A stretch of DNA of 64,000 nt from Planococcus sp. 107-1. GTDB lineage: Bacteria > Bacillota > Bacilli > Bacillales_A > Planococcaceae. Shown here piece after piece: positions 34,965-44,342 of this stretch. The translations under genes were made by a program, and so were the position numbers. The notes beneath the pieces were generated by a model, which was not told where the DNA came from, did no database searches, and worked only from the letters and a program-made list of their open reading frames with translations. Positions within the stretch are counted from its first letter, which is position 1. The number at the start of each line of letters is the position of its first letter. The stretch spans positions 1,922,001 through 1,986,000 of the forward strand of contig NZ_CP090977.1 in assembly GCF_021513255.1 (NCBI RefSeq), read 5' to 3'.

Positions 34965-35948
34965 TCAGTTTGTCATTTCAATATCGGCCGAATAGATGCC
35001 ATGCAATTTGCCATCCGCCGTGCGGAGCTGGAGCACGCCATCTTCGGTGATGCCTTCTGCGACGCCCGTCAAAGTCTCTTTTGCCATTCTTGCACGCACC
35101 GTTTTGCCGATTGTCGATGAATAGCTTTCCCATAACACTTTCAGCACGCCAAATCCGGTTTCGATGTACAGATCCGTATAAATTTCAAGATGGTGCAAAA
35201 GCGACCGCACCAAATCTTGCCGGTTTACCGGCATTCCGCTTTCAATACTTAGTGAAGTGGCAATATCCTGCAATTCTTCCGGAAAATCTTGCAGCGACTG
35301 ATTGACGTTCAGCCCGATGCCGATAATCAGTGCTTGTATGCCGTCAGCATCTGATTGCAATTCCGTCAAGATGCCCGTGCTTTTTTTGCCTTTTATAAGA
35401 ATATCATTAGGCCATTTAATTTCCGGTTTTAAGCCGGTCACTTCTTCAATCGCCCGAACGACTGCAACCGCTGCGACTAATGTAAATTGAGGCGCTTTTT
35501 GTGGGACGACATCCGGACGCAGGACGACACTCATCCAAATCCCTTTTTTAGCGGCAGAATCCCATTTCCGCGCCAATCTTCCTCTTCCGGCTGTCTGCTC
35601 TTCCGTCAATACGATGGTTCCACCAGGCGTACCTTCTTGAGCGAGTTGATGCGCTATAATCTGAGTGGATGGACAAGATTCCACGTAGTGGATAACTTGT
35701 CCGAGCTTCTTTGTATTAAGTCCAGCACCAATCGCCGTTGCATCGAGCGTATCGGGGGCGGAAGTTAAATAATAGCCTTTTTTCTTAATGGACTCGATGC
35801 CATATCCTTGCTCCACAAGCTCTTTAATATGCTTCCAAATCGCTGTTCGTGAGACACCGAATTCATCGGCGAGCTGCTGTCCCGAAACCGGTTCGCCTTG
35901 GGCTTCTATTAATCGCTCTGCTAATTTATTGGTGATGGTGATATTCAT
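34965..35948 (-). CDS. birA: Bifunctional biotin ligase / biotin operon repressor
   Basis: Attaches biotin to acetyl-CoA carboxylase and pyruvate carboxylase and, in the biotinyl-AMP form, represses biotin genes. 327 residues: N-terminal winged helix (SGQQLADEFGVSRTAIWKHIKEL, about 18-45), central ligase with GRGRLARKW (biotinyl-AMP loop, about 118) and KWPNDIL, and a C-terminal SH3-like domain. The presence of the DNA-binding domain implies a regulatory role. Its start overlaps the end of cca by 23 bases. Confidence 0.94.
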   Translation of the reverse strand: MNITITNKLAERLIEAQGEPVSGQQLADEFGVSRTAIWKHIKELVEQGYGIESIKKKGYYLTSAPDTLDATAIGAGLNTKKLGQVIHYVESCPSTQIIAHQLAQEGTPGGTIVLTEEQTAGRGRLARKWDSAAKKGIWMSVVLRPDVVPQKAPQFTLVAAVAVVRAIEEVTGLKPEIKWPNDILIKGKKSTGILTELQSDADGIQALIIGIGLNVNQSLQDFPEELQDIATSLSIESGMPVNRQDLVRSLLHHLEIYTDLYIETGFGVLKVLWESYSSTIGKTVRARMAKETLTGVAEGITEDGVLQLRTADGKLHGIYSADIEMTN

Positions 35949-37059
35949 GCATGAACCAATCCTTTATGAGTTCTTTATCGTTGGCCAATTCCCCAAAGAC
36001 AATCATCCGCTCGATTTGTGCGAGCCATTGTTTTATCCAAGGACCTTGCTTTAGGCTATTCCACTTCATTAAATCCGAACCATTTACCGCCATATCTGCC
36101 TTATTGCGGATCGGCAGTTTGGATTTCTGCCCGGCAATATCTGCATTACGACCTTGCAGTGAAGCAGCAATCGTTAACTGCATCGCTGTATAACTGTAAA
36201 AAACCCACTCATCCCATTCCGGAAGGCGAGCGGCTTCTAATGCCCTTTTGATCATCTGTTTTTCTTCGTTGGAAAAACGATACGGCAAAATTTCTTCTAT
36301 GTCTTTCATGTGCTCAAATAGCATGTATGACCAGCCGGCAACAGCTGCATCAACTGGACGAAACTTCGTCCAATCGGCTTTGAACAAATAACCTGAAGGC
36401 AGATGCTGCGCTAACCCAGTATCCGTTAAATAATCGAAACTTCGCCAAGCTTTCTCATGGAGCATAATCTTATCGATTTCACTCTTGATGCGTTCAATCG
36501 CAATCGATTCGATTAAATGTGCCTGATGCCCAATGGAAGTTAAGGTAGCCGGGTCGATTTGAAAATCCAATTGGCTGGAGAACCGGATGGCCCGCAACAT
36601 GCGAAGCGCATCTTCTTGAAATCGTTCATCCGGATTCCCAACTGCCCGGATCAACCCTTTTTCTAAATCATGTGCTCCGCCAAAAGGATCTGTGATTTCC
36701 ATTTTTTTATCCATAGCCATGGCATTAATGGTGAAATCGCGCCTTTTCAAATCCTCTTCCAACGATTGGACAAATTCCACAGAGTCGGGACGCCGGTTAT
36801 CGGAATAAGTCCCTTCCGTCCGGTATGTCGTCACTTCGATTCCGGTTCCATCTTTTAACACAAGCACGGTTCCATGTTCAATGCCGGTATCGACCGTTTT
36901 TTCGAATAAGGATTTCACTTGCTCCGGTGAAGCATTGGTCGCCACATCAATATCATGCGGCATCTTTTCAAGCAGGTAATCCCGGACCGCACCGCCTACC
37001 ATATATGCTTCAAATCCTGCTTTCTCGAGCTGTTCAATCACTTTAATGGCTGTTTTCAT
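35926..37059 (-). CDS. cca: CCA tRNA nucleotidyltransferase
   Basis: Adds or repairs the 3' CCA of tRNAs. 377 residues, class II; the head domain has GGAVRDYLLEKMPHDIDVATNA, with the two catalytic aspartates (DID), and RRDFTINAMA; the neck helix RMLRAIRFSSQL follows. No HD domain is seen. It overlaps birA at one end and bshA by 4 bases at the other. Confidence 0.94.
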   Translation of the reverse strand: MKTAIKVIEQLEKAGFEAYMVGGAVRDYLLEKMPHDIDVATNASPEQVKSLFEKTVDTGIEHGTVLVLKDGTGIEVTTYRTEGTYSDNRRPDSVEFVQSLEEDLKRRDFTINAMAMDKKMEITDPFGGAHDLEKGLIRAVGNPDERFQEDALRMLRAIRFSSQLDFQIDPATLTSIGHQAHLIESIAIERIKSEIDKIMLHEKAWRSFDYLTDTGLAQHLPSGYLFKADWTKFRPVDAAVAGWSYMLFEHMKDIEEILPYRFSNEEKQMIKRALEAARLPEWDEWVFYSYTAMQLTIAASLQGRNADIAGQKSKLPIRNKADMAVNGSDLMKWNSLKQGPWIKQWLAQIERMIVFGELANDKELIKDWFMHEYHHHQ

Positions 37060-38198
37060 TGCAACTTCCTTCTATCTAATAAACCCTCATAGATTTTTTC
37101 ATATTGCTTTAGAATCTGTTCCGAATGGAAACGTTCTTTGACAGTCGCCAATGCCGCAAGTTTCATCTTTTTGTGCATTTCTTCATCTTTTAGCATGCTT
37201 ATAATGAATTCTGCAGCCCGGTCCGTATCACCTAACTCCACCAAAAAGCCGTTCTCTCCGTGGTTGATGATTTCGGGAATTCCGCCGATAGACGATCCCA
37301 CACAAGGAACACCGCAAGCCATCGCTTCCAATAATACGAGGCCGAACGCTTCTTTCTCGGATAATAATAATTTGGCATCGCTTAAACTATAAAGTTCAGA
37401 GAGGTTGTCCCGTTTCCCTAAAAATAAAACCTGTTTTTCAAGGTTCAATTCTCTTACTTGCTGGACAATCCTGCCCATCTCCGGTCCATCTCCGACCAGC
37501 AATAATCGCGTGTCCATCTCTCGGTTTACTTTAGAAAAAGTTTCAACGACATCCATCACCCGTTTCACTTTCCGGAAGTTGGATACATGGATCAGAATTT
37601 TCGCATTCTCACTTAATCCCAAGTCCGCTTTTAGCCCGCTTGAATCTTTCGGGCTGTATTCCCTTTCGTCAACAAAATTGTAAACGGTTTGAATCTCTTT
37701 ATCAGGATTGATCATTTCATAGGTTTGATTTTTCAAGGAATCCGAAACAGCCGTCACAACGTCCGATTTCTCGATGCCATAGCGGATTGCTTCTTTTAAT
37801 GAAGAATCCGTTCCAAGCACTGTAATATCCGTCCCGTGTAAAGTTGTCACGATGCCGATATCCGATCCAGCCATATCCCGGCCGAGAATTGCACATACCG
37901 CATGCGGAATTGCATAATGCACATGCATCAAATCCAAATTTTCATTTTTGATCACTTCTGCGATTTTCGTAGCTAAAGCGATGTCGTAAGGGGCATATTG
38001 AAATACCGAGTAACTATTGACATCCACTTGATGGCTATAAATATTCGCATCCATTCCGTTTAAACGAAATGGGGTACTGGAGGTGATAAAGTGGATTTCA
38101 TGCCCTTTTTCTGCAAGCATTTTCCCGAGTTCTGTCGCAACTACTCCAGAACCCCCTACAGTTGGGTAGCAGGTAATCCCAATTTTCATTTTACGCAC
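37056..38198 (-). CDS. bshA: Bacillithiol synthesis glycosyltransferase BshA
   Basis: GT4 glycosyltransferase joining UDP-GlcNAc to L-malate, the first step of bacillithiol. 380 residues with MKIGITCYPTVGGSGVVATELG at the start, HVHYAIPHA, LHGTDITVLG and the nucleotide-sugar motif EAFGLVLLEAMACGVP. GTG 38198 lies 6 bases after GGGGGAG; an internal ATG at 38189 is also possible. bshB1, which normally sits between mgsA and bshA, is missing here. Overlaps cca by 4 bases. Confidence 0.93.
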   Translation of the reverse strand: MRKMKIGITCYPTVGGSGVVATELGKMLAEKGHEIHFITSSTPFRLNGMDANIYSHQVDVNSYSVFQYAPYDIALATKIAEVIKNENLDLMHVHYAIPHAVCAILGRDMAGSDIGIVTTLHGTDITVLGTDSSLKEAIRYGIEKSDVVTAVSDSLKNQTYEMINPDKEIQTVYNFVDEREYSPKDSSGLKADLGLSENAKILIHVSNFRKVKRVMDVVETFSKVNREMDTRLLLVGDGPEMGRIVQQVRELNLEKQVLFLGKRDNLSELYSLSDAKLLLSEKEAFGLVLLEAMACGVPCVGSSIGGIPEIINHGENGFLVELGDTDRAAEFIISMLKDEEMHKKMKLAALATVKERFHSEQILKQYEKIYEGLLDRRKLQ

Positions 38199-38210
38199 CT
38201 GTATCTCCCC

Positions 38211-38615
38211 CTAGTTTCTGCGCCCTTGTATCAGGCGCCAATCCACAAATCCCTCTTTTAAGCCTTGCAGCAAAACTTCAGCCGTGCCCATATTGGTAGC
38301 AAGAGGAACATTATAGACATCGCATAAACGGATCAATGCCGTTACATCCGGTTCATGCGGCTGTGCTGTCAACGGATCTCTGAAAAAAATTACCATATCC
38401 ATATCATCTTTCGCAATCATGGCTCCAATCTGCTGGTCTCCGCCTAGAGGTCCTGATTGGAAACGAATGACATCCAAACCGGTTCCGTCAATAATGCGTT
38501 TGCCTGTAGTGCCGGTTGCGTATAATGTATGTTCGGCTAAAATTGGTTGGTATGCTGTAACAAATTGGATTAAATCGTCTTTTTTCCGGTCATGAGCAAT
38601 TAAAGCGATTTTCAT
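38211..38615 (-). CDS. mgsA: Methylglyoxal synthase
   Basis: Converts dihydroxyacetone phosphate to methylglyoxal. 134 residues with [14 protein letters not shown], phosphate-binding [23 protein letters not shown] and the catalytic aspartate in [14 protein letters not shown]. It lies between dapB and bshA. Methylglyoxal is detoxified by bacillithiol in Bacillus, which fits the neighbour. Confidence 0.94.
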   Translation of the reverse strand: MKIALIAHDRKKDDLIQFVTAYQPILAEHTLYATGTTGKRIIDGTGLDVIRFQSGPLGGDQQIGAMIAKDDMDMVIFFRDPLTAQPHEPDVTALIRLCDVYNVPLATNMGTAEVLLQGLKEGFVDWRLIQGRRN

Positions 38616-38629
38616 AAAATCTTCCCCTT

Positions 38630-39427
38630 TTAAATGATATGTTCCAATCCGTAGATCAATTCTTCTTTTTCCATCACCGTTTCAATTGAAAGGACAACGC
38701 CAGACATAAATGAGCCGCGATTAAAAGAGTCGTGCCTGATTGTCAGCAATTGGCCGTCTCCTCCAAGCAAAACTTGCTGATGGGCAACTAAGCCCGGCAA
38801 CCGGACGCTGTGAATCCGCATGCCGTCATAATCCGCTCCGCGAGCGCCTCTTAAAGTCTCTTTTTCTTTCGGATGCCCTTGTCCATGAACCGGACGCTGA
38901 TCGGAAATCAAATGCGCTGTCTTCATCGCTGTACCTGAAGGGGCATCTAATTTTTGATCGTGATGCATTTCGATAATTTCGATGTCCGGCAAATACTTAG
39001 CAGCCTGTTCCGCAAATTTCATCATCAGAACAGCCCCCACTGCAAAGTTCGGCGCGATAATGCAGCCAATTTTCGAATCCCTCGCTAATTGGGTGAGTTC
39101 GTCCAATTCCTCATCTGAGAAACCGGTAGTCCCGACCACTGGACGAATATTCGACTGCAGCGCCATTTTCGTATGTTCATAGACGGATTCGGGTGAAGTC
39201 AAATCCACTAAGACATCCGGTTTCGTTTCCGTATGCAATTTTTTCAAATCCATATAAACAGGAACTTGATAAGTATCCGGAAATAATGAAGTATCCGCTA
39301 AACTTGCGCCGATTTCTTTGTAATCCAAAACAGCTACCAATTCCATGTTTTCATTTTTCATGACCGTATGTACAGCTTCTTGGCCCATTTTCCCCCGGGC
39401 ACCTGCTATTGCTACTCGAATTGCCAT
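38630..39427 (-). CDS. dapB: 4-hydroxy-tetrahydrodipicolinate reductase
   Basis: NAD(P)H reductase in the diaminopimelate/lysine pathway. 265 residues with the nucleotide motif [10 protein letters not shown], the E(L/M)[13 protein letters not shown] active-site stretch and the family's [15 protein letters not shown] 39427 overlaps the stop of the preceding gene (TAATG) and follows GGAAG; a longer in-frame start at 39451 lies inside that gene. Confidence 0.94.
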   Translation of the reverse strand: MAIRVAIAGARGKMGQEAVHTVMKNENMELVAVLDYKEIGASLADTSLFPDTYQVPVYMDLKKLHTETKPDVLVDLTSPESVYEHTKMALQSNIRPVVGTTGFSDEELDELTQLARDSKIGCIIAPNFAVGAVLMMKFAEQAAKYLPDIEIIEMHHDQKLDAPSGTAMKTAHLISDQRPVHGQGHPKEKETLRGARGADYDGMRIHSVRLPGLVAHQQVLLGGDGQLLTIRHDSFNRGSFMSGVVLSIETVMEKEELIYGLEHII

Positions 39428-39762
39428 TAGTTTTCTTCCTTTCTGGTCCAACGGTCTTTATCCCGTGTATTGAATTTCTCCATGACACCGTCATGGGCTT
39501 TTGCCAAATCGATATCCATTGAATTCGCCATGCAGATCAGGACAAATAGAACATCGCCCATTTCTTCTTCAATGGAATTCTTTTGTTCGGAGGATTTCTT
39601 TTTCTTCGGGCCGAATTGATGCATGACTTCGCGTGACAACTCTCCAAGCTCTTCTGTCATCCGTGCCATCATTTCCATCGGGGTGAAATACCCTTCTTTG
39701 AATTGTCCAATATAATTATCCACATCTTGCTGCAATTGTCTCATTGATTTATCTCCGCTCAT
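39427..39762 (-). CDS. ypjD: MazG-like nucleotide pyrophosphohydrolase (YpjD family)
   Basis: A 111-residue all-alpha NTP pyrophosphohydrolase. The magnesium-binding pattern EELGE (about 41-45) ... EEEMGDVLF (about 70-78) is typical of the MazG/dUTPase-2 fold. It probably removes abnormal nucleotides. First gene of the ypjD-dapB-mgsA-bshA-cca-birA run and overlaps dapB by one base. Confidence 0.88.
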   Translation of the reverse strand: MSGDKSMRQLQQDVDNYIGQFKEGYFTPMEMMARMTEELGELSREVMHQFGPKKKKSSEQKNSIEEEMGDVLFVLICMANSMDIDLAKAHDGVMEKFNTRDKDRWTRKEEN

Positions 39763-39873
39763 ATCATCACACTCCTCATCTCATCGTAAAGAAAACTAGA
39801 GTTGTTGTCAAAATCAGAATAATAAACGATAATACAGAAGTTGAGTTTTTCCAAAAGGAGTTGGTTCGGTGTC

Positions 39874-40740
39874 ATGAAAGGTTTACAGTTGAAGAATATA
39901 TTCTTCATTTTGCTTGGTGCAGCTATTTATAGTTTCGGTTTTGTCCATTTCAATATCCAGAATGAATTGGGCGAAGGAGGATTTGCCGGAATTACCTTGA
40001 TTTTATTTTTCCTTTTTAATTGGGACCCTGCGTTGATGAACTTATTATTAAACATCCCTTTATTCTTCATCGGTTGGAAACTTCTTGGAAGGAAGGTTTT
40101 CCTTTATACGATCATCGGCACGGTTGCGGTTTCGGTGTTCTTAAAAATCTTTTTGGTCTACGAAATCCAAATCGATTTGCATAATGATCTGTTCTTGGCT
40201 ACTTTATTTGCCGGAGTGTTTGTCGGTGTCGGCCTTGGCATCATTTTCCGCTACGGCGGGACTACGGGCGGAGTGGATATCATTGCCCGTTTGGTGCAGA
40301 AATACAGCGGCTGGAGCATGGGAAAAACGATGTTTCTATTCGATGCCTGTGTTATCGTCCTTTCACGCTTGACGTTCCTCGATAACCGGACGATGATGTA
40401 TACCTTAGTCGCCGTTTTTGTCGGGGCACGCGTCATCGACTTTGTACAGGAAGGCGCTTATTCCGGACGTGGGGCCATGATCATTTCAAATTCCCAAGAA
40501 GAAATCGCCATGCGCATTGCGAATGAAATGGATCGAGGCATCACCATTCTCCGCGGCTATGGCCACTTCACAAAAGAAGAGCGGGAAGTGCTCTATTGTG
40601 TTGTAGCTAAAAACGAAATTGTCCGGCTTAAGAATATTATCAACAGCGTCGACCCCCATGCATTTGTTTCCTTGACGGAAGTCCATGACGTCATGGGTGA
40701 AGGATTCACGCTGGATGAACAAAAACAGCCAATTGGCTGA
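39874..40740 (+). CDS. ypjC: YitT-family membrane protein (YpjC-like)
   Basis: A 288-residue protein with five to six membrane segments in the first 180 residues (DUF161) and a soluble C-terminal DUF2179 domain (about 200-285). GEGGFAGITLI and FRYGGTTGGVDIIARL are the family's signature loops. Transport or sensing role unknown. ATG 39874 follows AAAGGAG at a long 13-base spacing; no better start is in frame. Transcribed opposite to its neighbours. Confidence 0.86.
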   Translation: MKGLQLKNIFFILLGAAIYSFGFVHFNIQNELGEGGFAGITLILFFLFNWDPALMNLLLNIPLFFIGWKLLGRKVFLYTIIGTVAVSVFLKIFLVYEIQIDLHNDLFLATLFAGVFVGVGLGIIFRYGGTTGGVDIIARLVQKYSGWSMGKTMFLFDACVIVLSRLTFLDNRTMMYTLVAVFVGARVIDFVQEGAYSGRGAMIISNSQEEIAMRIANEMDRGITILRGYGHFTKEEREVLYCVVAKNEIVRLKNIINSVDPHAFVSLTEVHDVMGEGFTLDEQKQPIG

Positions 40741-40744
40741 ACAT

Positions 40745-40780
40745 AGAAAAAGCCGGCCCATTCTCGGGCCGGCTTTTTCT
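40745..40780. terminator. Bidirectional terminator between the YitT and yugP genes
   Basis: Stem AGAAAAAGCCGGCCC / GGGCCGGCTTTTTCT with a short loop, between convergent genes and with A and T runs on both sides. Confidence 0.88.
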
Positions 40781-40781
40781 A

Positions 40782-41456
40782 TTAAGATCTGTTCATATTT
40801 GTGTAAATAAGCAATAACCGTGCAAGTTCCAATACAGCTACTGCAGTGGCTGCGACATAGGTCATGGCAGCGGCACTCAATACTTTCTTCGCATGGCGTT
40901 CCTCGTCGTTGCGGATGATATTATGCTCCAATAGCTGGTCCATCGCCCGGCTAGATGCGTTGAATTCTACCGGCAACGTAATCAATTGGAATAATACCCC
41001 AGCTGCCAACAAGATGATTCCGATCAGCAAACCCCCGCTCCAATAAGTAAACAAACCGATCATGATGAAGACCCATGACATATTCGACGAAATATTTACA
41101 ATCGGAACTAAACGATGGCGCAATCTCAAGAATGAATAATCTTCAGCATCTTGGATCGCGTGACCCACTTCGTGCGCAGCAACTGCTGTACCCGCTACAG
41201 AAGCGTCGTGATAGTTATGGCTGCTTAACGCAACAACTTTTGTGAGTGGATTATAATGGTCACTTAACATTCCGCGGCTTTCAATTACTTGTACATCCGT
41301 TAATCCGTTGCGGTCTAATATAGTTCGTGCAACTTGTGCCCCAGTAATCCCGGAAGTTGACCGTATTTTTGAATATTTACCGTAGGTCCGTTTTAATTTA
41401 AACTGTGCCCACATTGGAATAATCAGCAAAATTATAAAATAGACGATAAAACCCAT
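40782..41456 (-). CDS. yugP: Zinc-dependent membrane metallopeptidase YugP family
   Basis: A 224-residue integral membrane protein with an N-terminal span (about 1-18), a loop with HEVGHAIQD (HExxH, about 94-102) and two or three C-terminal spans. This is the DUF2265/YugP membrane protease family. Substrate unknown. About 50 bases after ypjA on the same strand. Confidence 0.85.
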   Translation of the reverse strand: MGFIVYFIILLIIPMWAQFKLKRTYGKYSKIRSTSGITGAQVARTILDRNGLTDVQVIESRGMLSDHYNPLTKVVALSSHNYHDASVAGTAVAAHEVGHAIQDAEDYSFLRLRHRLVPIVNISSNMSWVFIMIGLFTYWSGGLLIGIILLAAGVLFQLITLPVEFNASSRAMDQLLEHNIIRNDEERHAKKVLSAAAMTYVAATAVAVLELARLLLIYTNMNRS

Positions 41457-41508
41457 CTAATTATCACACCTCTCTTTTATTCCTCTCTCCTTATTTTACA
41501 AGGATTGG

Positions 41509-42129
41509 TCAGCTATGGTCAACTGATACGGCGCGAGGTTTATTGAGGTTCACAACGAAAAATGCAAAGGCGATGCATGCAATCGAAAGCCAGAAAGTGA
41601 AGTAGCCAATCTGGGCACTATAGGCATCTAAACTGCGATAAATGGGCATCTGGCCAAAGACATAATCAATGACATCGTTATGCAATGTCCAAATGGCAGC
41701 GAGCGAAGCGGAAATCCAGCCGAAGCGATAATGGTCAATATACAATACAGCTTGAAGTGCCATAGCAAAATGCGAACCGATCAGCATCCATCCCATCCAG
41801 CCGATCGAACCGGTTTCAACCAGTGTAAGCAGATTCATCACAACTGCCCACAAACCATATTTAATCAATGTGACTACCGCTAAAGCCTCGATCAAGCCAT
41901 TCCTTTTGCCCATGAGCCAAAGCCCTAAGACAATGGTAAAGAACATACTCGCGGTTGGACTGTCTGGCACGAAAATAAGGAATTTGGGCTCGGTGATGTC
42001 CAATTGCCATTTATACCAAATGAAGCCATAGACAGTCCCGCCTAAGTTAATCAGAAATACTAAGAACAAAAATGGCCGGAACATCAGCCATGCAGAAATT
42101 TTTTGCATAAACGATATCAACTGGCTCAC
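41509..42129 (-). CDS. ypjA: YpjA-like membrane protein (DUF1405)
   Basis: A 206-residue protein with about six hydrophobic helices; GGTVYGFIWYKWQL and HNDVIDYVFGQMP are family-type segments. It follows the qcr operon as in Bacillus. Function unknown; location next to the bc complex genes is conserved. Confidence 0.83.
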   Translation of the reverse strand: MSQLISFMQKISAWLMFRPFLFLVFLINLGGTVYGFIWYKWQLDITEPKFLIFVPDSPTASMFFTIVLGLWLMGKRNGLIEALAVVTLIKYGLWAVVMNLLTLVETGSIGWMGWMLIGSHFAMALQAVLYIDHYRFGWISASLAAIWTLHNDVIDYVFGQMPIYRSLDAYSAQIGYFTFWLSIACIAFAFFVVNLNKPRAVSVDHS

Positions 42130-42143
42130 CCCTTCAGATAGAA

Positions 42144-42171
42144 AAAAAGAGCCGGTTTCCCGGCTCTTTTT
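42144..42171 (-). terminator. Terminator of qcrABC
   Basis: Stem AAAAAGAGCCGG / CCGGCTCTTTTT with a 4-base loop, a few bases after the qcrC stop on the minus strand. Confidence 0.88.
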
Positions 42172-42176
42172 CGCTA

Positions 42177-42962
42177 TTATTCTTCTCCGCCAAGTCCAGC
42201 GATGAATTCAGTCATGACTTTAAGGTCTTCTTCTGAACCATCCCAAGACGGCGGCATTTTTTGTTCTCCATCTACTTCAATACCGTTTACAGCGATTTCA
42301 GCAATTTCTTCAGCTGAAAGGCCAGTAGCAGTAAGAGCCGGTCCAACTGCACCTTCTAAATTATCGCCATGGCAACTGATGCAAGCGGCGCCTGAGTAAA
42401 TTTCATACCCCGGGTCGGCTGTATCGATTTCCACTTCTTCCACGATTTGTCCTTGTGCTTCAGCAGCTTCCCAGTCATGGTTCGCAACAGATTCCCAAGT
42501 AAGGAAAACGATTGAAGCCACTGCAAGAAGCATAAATCCTGTTGGAAGCGGACGTTTTGAAGGGCGTCTTTCTGGACCTGGATCCAAGAACGGCGCAAGA
42601 GCCAACGCACCAAATGCAAGACCTGGCATAATGATGGCACCGACGATGTTGAATGGACCAGATGCAAATTCATACTTTAATAATTGGTATAAGAATAAGA
42701 AATACCAGTCTGGCAATGGAATATAGCCTGTATCTGTCGGATCCGCTTGGCCTTCAAGAGGTGACGGGTGTGCGACAGTCAATAGCAAATAACCAATTAA
42801 GAAGACAGCACCAATCATCCATTCTTTCAAAAGGAAGTTTGGCCAGAAAGCTTCTGTTTTGCCAGGATATTCGGAGTAATCTTTGGGAACGTTCGGCATA
42901 CGATGCTGTAAGCCTTTAACACGGGAGTCCCCAACGAATTTCATCCCTTTTCCGCGATGCAT
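42177..42962 (-). CDS. qcrC: Menaquinol:cytochrome c reductase, cytochrome b/c subunit
   Basis: A 261-residue fusion of the C-terminal cytochrome b half (subunit IV-like, three membrane spans; IPLPDWYFLFLYQLLKYEF is the quinol-site region) with a membrane-anchored cytochrome c domain. Haem is bound through CISCH near residue 192, and the methionine of KMPPSW is the likely sixth ligand. This fusion is typical of Bacillales bc complexes. Start MHRGKGMKFVGDSR as in B. subtilis QcrC. Last gene of qcrA-qcrB-qcrC. Confidence 0.96.
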   Translation of the reverse strand: MHRGKGMKFVGDSRVKGLQHRMPNVPKDYSEYPGKTEAFWPNFLLKEWMIGAVFLIGYLLLTVAHPSPLEGQADPTDTGYIPLPDWYFLFLYQLLKYEFASGPFNIVGAIIMPGLAFGALALAPFLDPGPERRPSKRPLPTGFMLLAVASIVFLTWESVANHDWEAAEAQGQIVEEVEIDTADPGYEIYSGAACISCHGDNLEGAVGPALTATGLSAEEIAEIAVNGIEVDGEQKMPPSWDGSEEDLKVMTEFIAGLGGEE

Positions 42963-43001
42963 AGTGTCCCCTCCTTAAATAAATCCTTGTGGCCGCTAGT
43001 C

Positions 43002-43676
43002 TTATAGCGGGCCAGAAATACCTTGTCTTCTGATCATGATAAAATGCGCTGCAAGCAACCCAAGCAAAGCAGCTGGCAAGAAGAATACATGGATCGCGAA
43101 GAATCGTGTCAATGTTTGAGCACCAAGGATTGTTGAATCCCCAGCAAGCAAAATTTTGATTGACTCACCGATAACCGGTACAGAAGCGGCAATTTCAATA
43201 CCAACTTTTGTTGCGAACAATGCTTTCATATCCCATGGAAGCAAGTAACCAGTGAAACTTAAACCAAGGATAACGGCAAATAGCATTACGCCGACGATCC
43301 AGTTCAATTCACGCGGTTTTTTGTAAGAACCCGTAAAGAATACTCGTAGTGTATGTAGGAAAATCATTACAACTACAAGAGAAGCTCCCCAGTGGTGCAT
43401 CCCACGCACAATTTCTCCAAAAGCGACTTCGTTTTGAAGATAATAAACCGACTGCCAAGCATTTTCAATATCAGGTACGTAATACATTGTCAAGAACATA
43501 CCAGATAGAATCTGAATTACTGTGATGAAGAACGTAAGTCCTCCGAAACAGTAAACGAATGCTGAAAAGTGGTGTGCGGGGTTAACATGTTCCGGTACTT
43601 CATGGTCAGCGATATCGCGCCAGATAGGCGTAATATCCAATCGCTCATCAACCCAATCATATAACTTGTTTAGCAC
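43002..43676 (-). CDS. qcrB: Menaquinol:cytochrome c reductase, cytochrome b subunit
   Basis: A 224-residue cytochrome b6-type protein with four membrane helices; the haem histidines are in HHWGASLVVVMIFLHTLRVF and the paired HHFSAF / AIHVFFLPA helices. Accepts electrons from menaquinol and pumps charge with qcrA and qcrC. Same length as B. subtilis QcrB. 21 bases after qcrA. Confidence 0.96.
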   Translation of the reverse strand: MLNKLYDWVDERLDITPIWRDIADHEVPEHVNPAHHFSAFVYCFGGLTFFITVIQILSGMFLTMYYVPDIENAWQSVYYLQNEVAFGEIVRGMHHWGASLVVVMIFLHTLRVFFTGSYKKPRELNWIVGVMLFAVILGLSFTGYLLPWDMKALFATKVGIEIAASVPVIGESIKILLAGDSTILGAQTLTRFFAIHVFFLPAALLGLLAAHFIMIRRQGISGPL

Positions 43677-43697
43677 TGGTGTCGTACCCCCTAACTA

Positions 43698-44201
43698 TTA
43701 AACTATTGTGTTCGCTTTTACTGCCCCTAGAGCCACAAAACCATCTCTGTCTTCAACTTCGAATTCATCGAGCGGCCCAAGTGGCGGTGTTCCAGCGACG
43801 TTTTGACCATTTTTCTCATAGCGCCCTGCGTGGCACGGGCAGAAGAATTGGGTCGGGTGTTCCGGGTCGGCTGCCCAGTTTACTGTGCATCCTAAGTGTT
43901 TGCAGACTGGTGAAAGGGCAACGATTTTATCTCCCTCTTTGTACACCCACGCTGAACTAGTTACTTCAGATGTATACCATGCATCTACTTGTTCATAAGC
44001 GAAGTCGACGCGTACAGGTTCTTCTGATAAATCAGCTACTGCTGTGTCAGTCAATATGAAATCTCCAGCATCGTGCTGTTGGAGAATTGGGTCAACTGCA
44101 AAACGAACCATTGGCATTAGCATACCTGCCGCCATAAATCCGCCAACACCTGTTAACGTATAGCCCAAAAATTGACGTCGTGATACACGATTATTACTCA
44201 T
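43698..44201 (-). CDS. qcrA: Rieske iron-sulfur subunit of the bc complex
   Basis: A 167-residue protein; N-terminal Tat-like SRRQFLG before the single membrane anchor, then a Rieske domain with CKHLGC and CPCHAGRY, whose two Cys and two His hold the 2Fe-2S cluster. Start at ATG 44201 behind GAGGGGGG; a longer in-frame start at 44249 would place that site inside the gene. First gene of the qcr operon, with a good promoter about 75 bases upstream. Confidence 0.95.
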   Translation of the reverse strand: MSNNRVSRRQFLGYTLTGVGGFMAAGMLMPMVRFAVDPILQQHDAGDFILTDTAVADLSEEPVRVDFAYEQVDAWYTSEVTSSAWVYKEGDKIVALSPVCKHLGCTVNWAADPEHPTQFFCPCHAGRYEKNGQNVAGTPPLGPLDEFEVEDRDGFVALGAVKANTIV

Positions 44202-44276
44202 CCTTATCCCCCCTCTAACATTCAAGGTCAGTCCAATGGACATACTCATTTCAAATATAATTACTAGGACAACCTA

Positions 44277-44305
44277 ATGATATATCAATCAAATGTTAAG
44301 GTCAA
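44277..44305 (-). promoter_or_regulatory. SigA-type promoter of the qcr operon
   Basis: Minus strand TTGACC (44300-44305), 17 bases, TATCAT (44277-44282). Confidence 0.65.
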
Positions 44306-44342
44306 TATCGCAATGAAGCGAATATGACAGTTTGTGAACATT

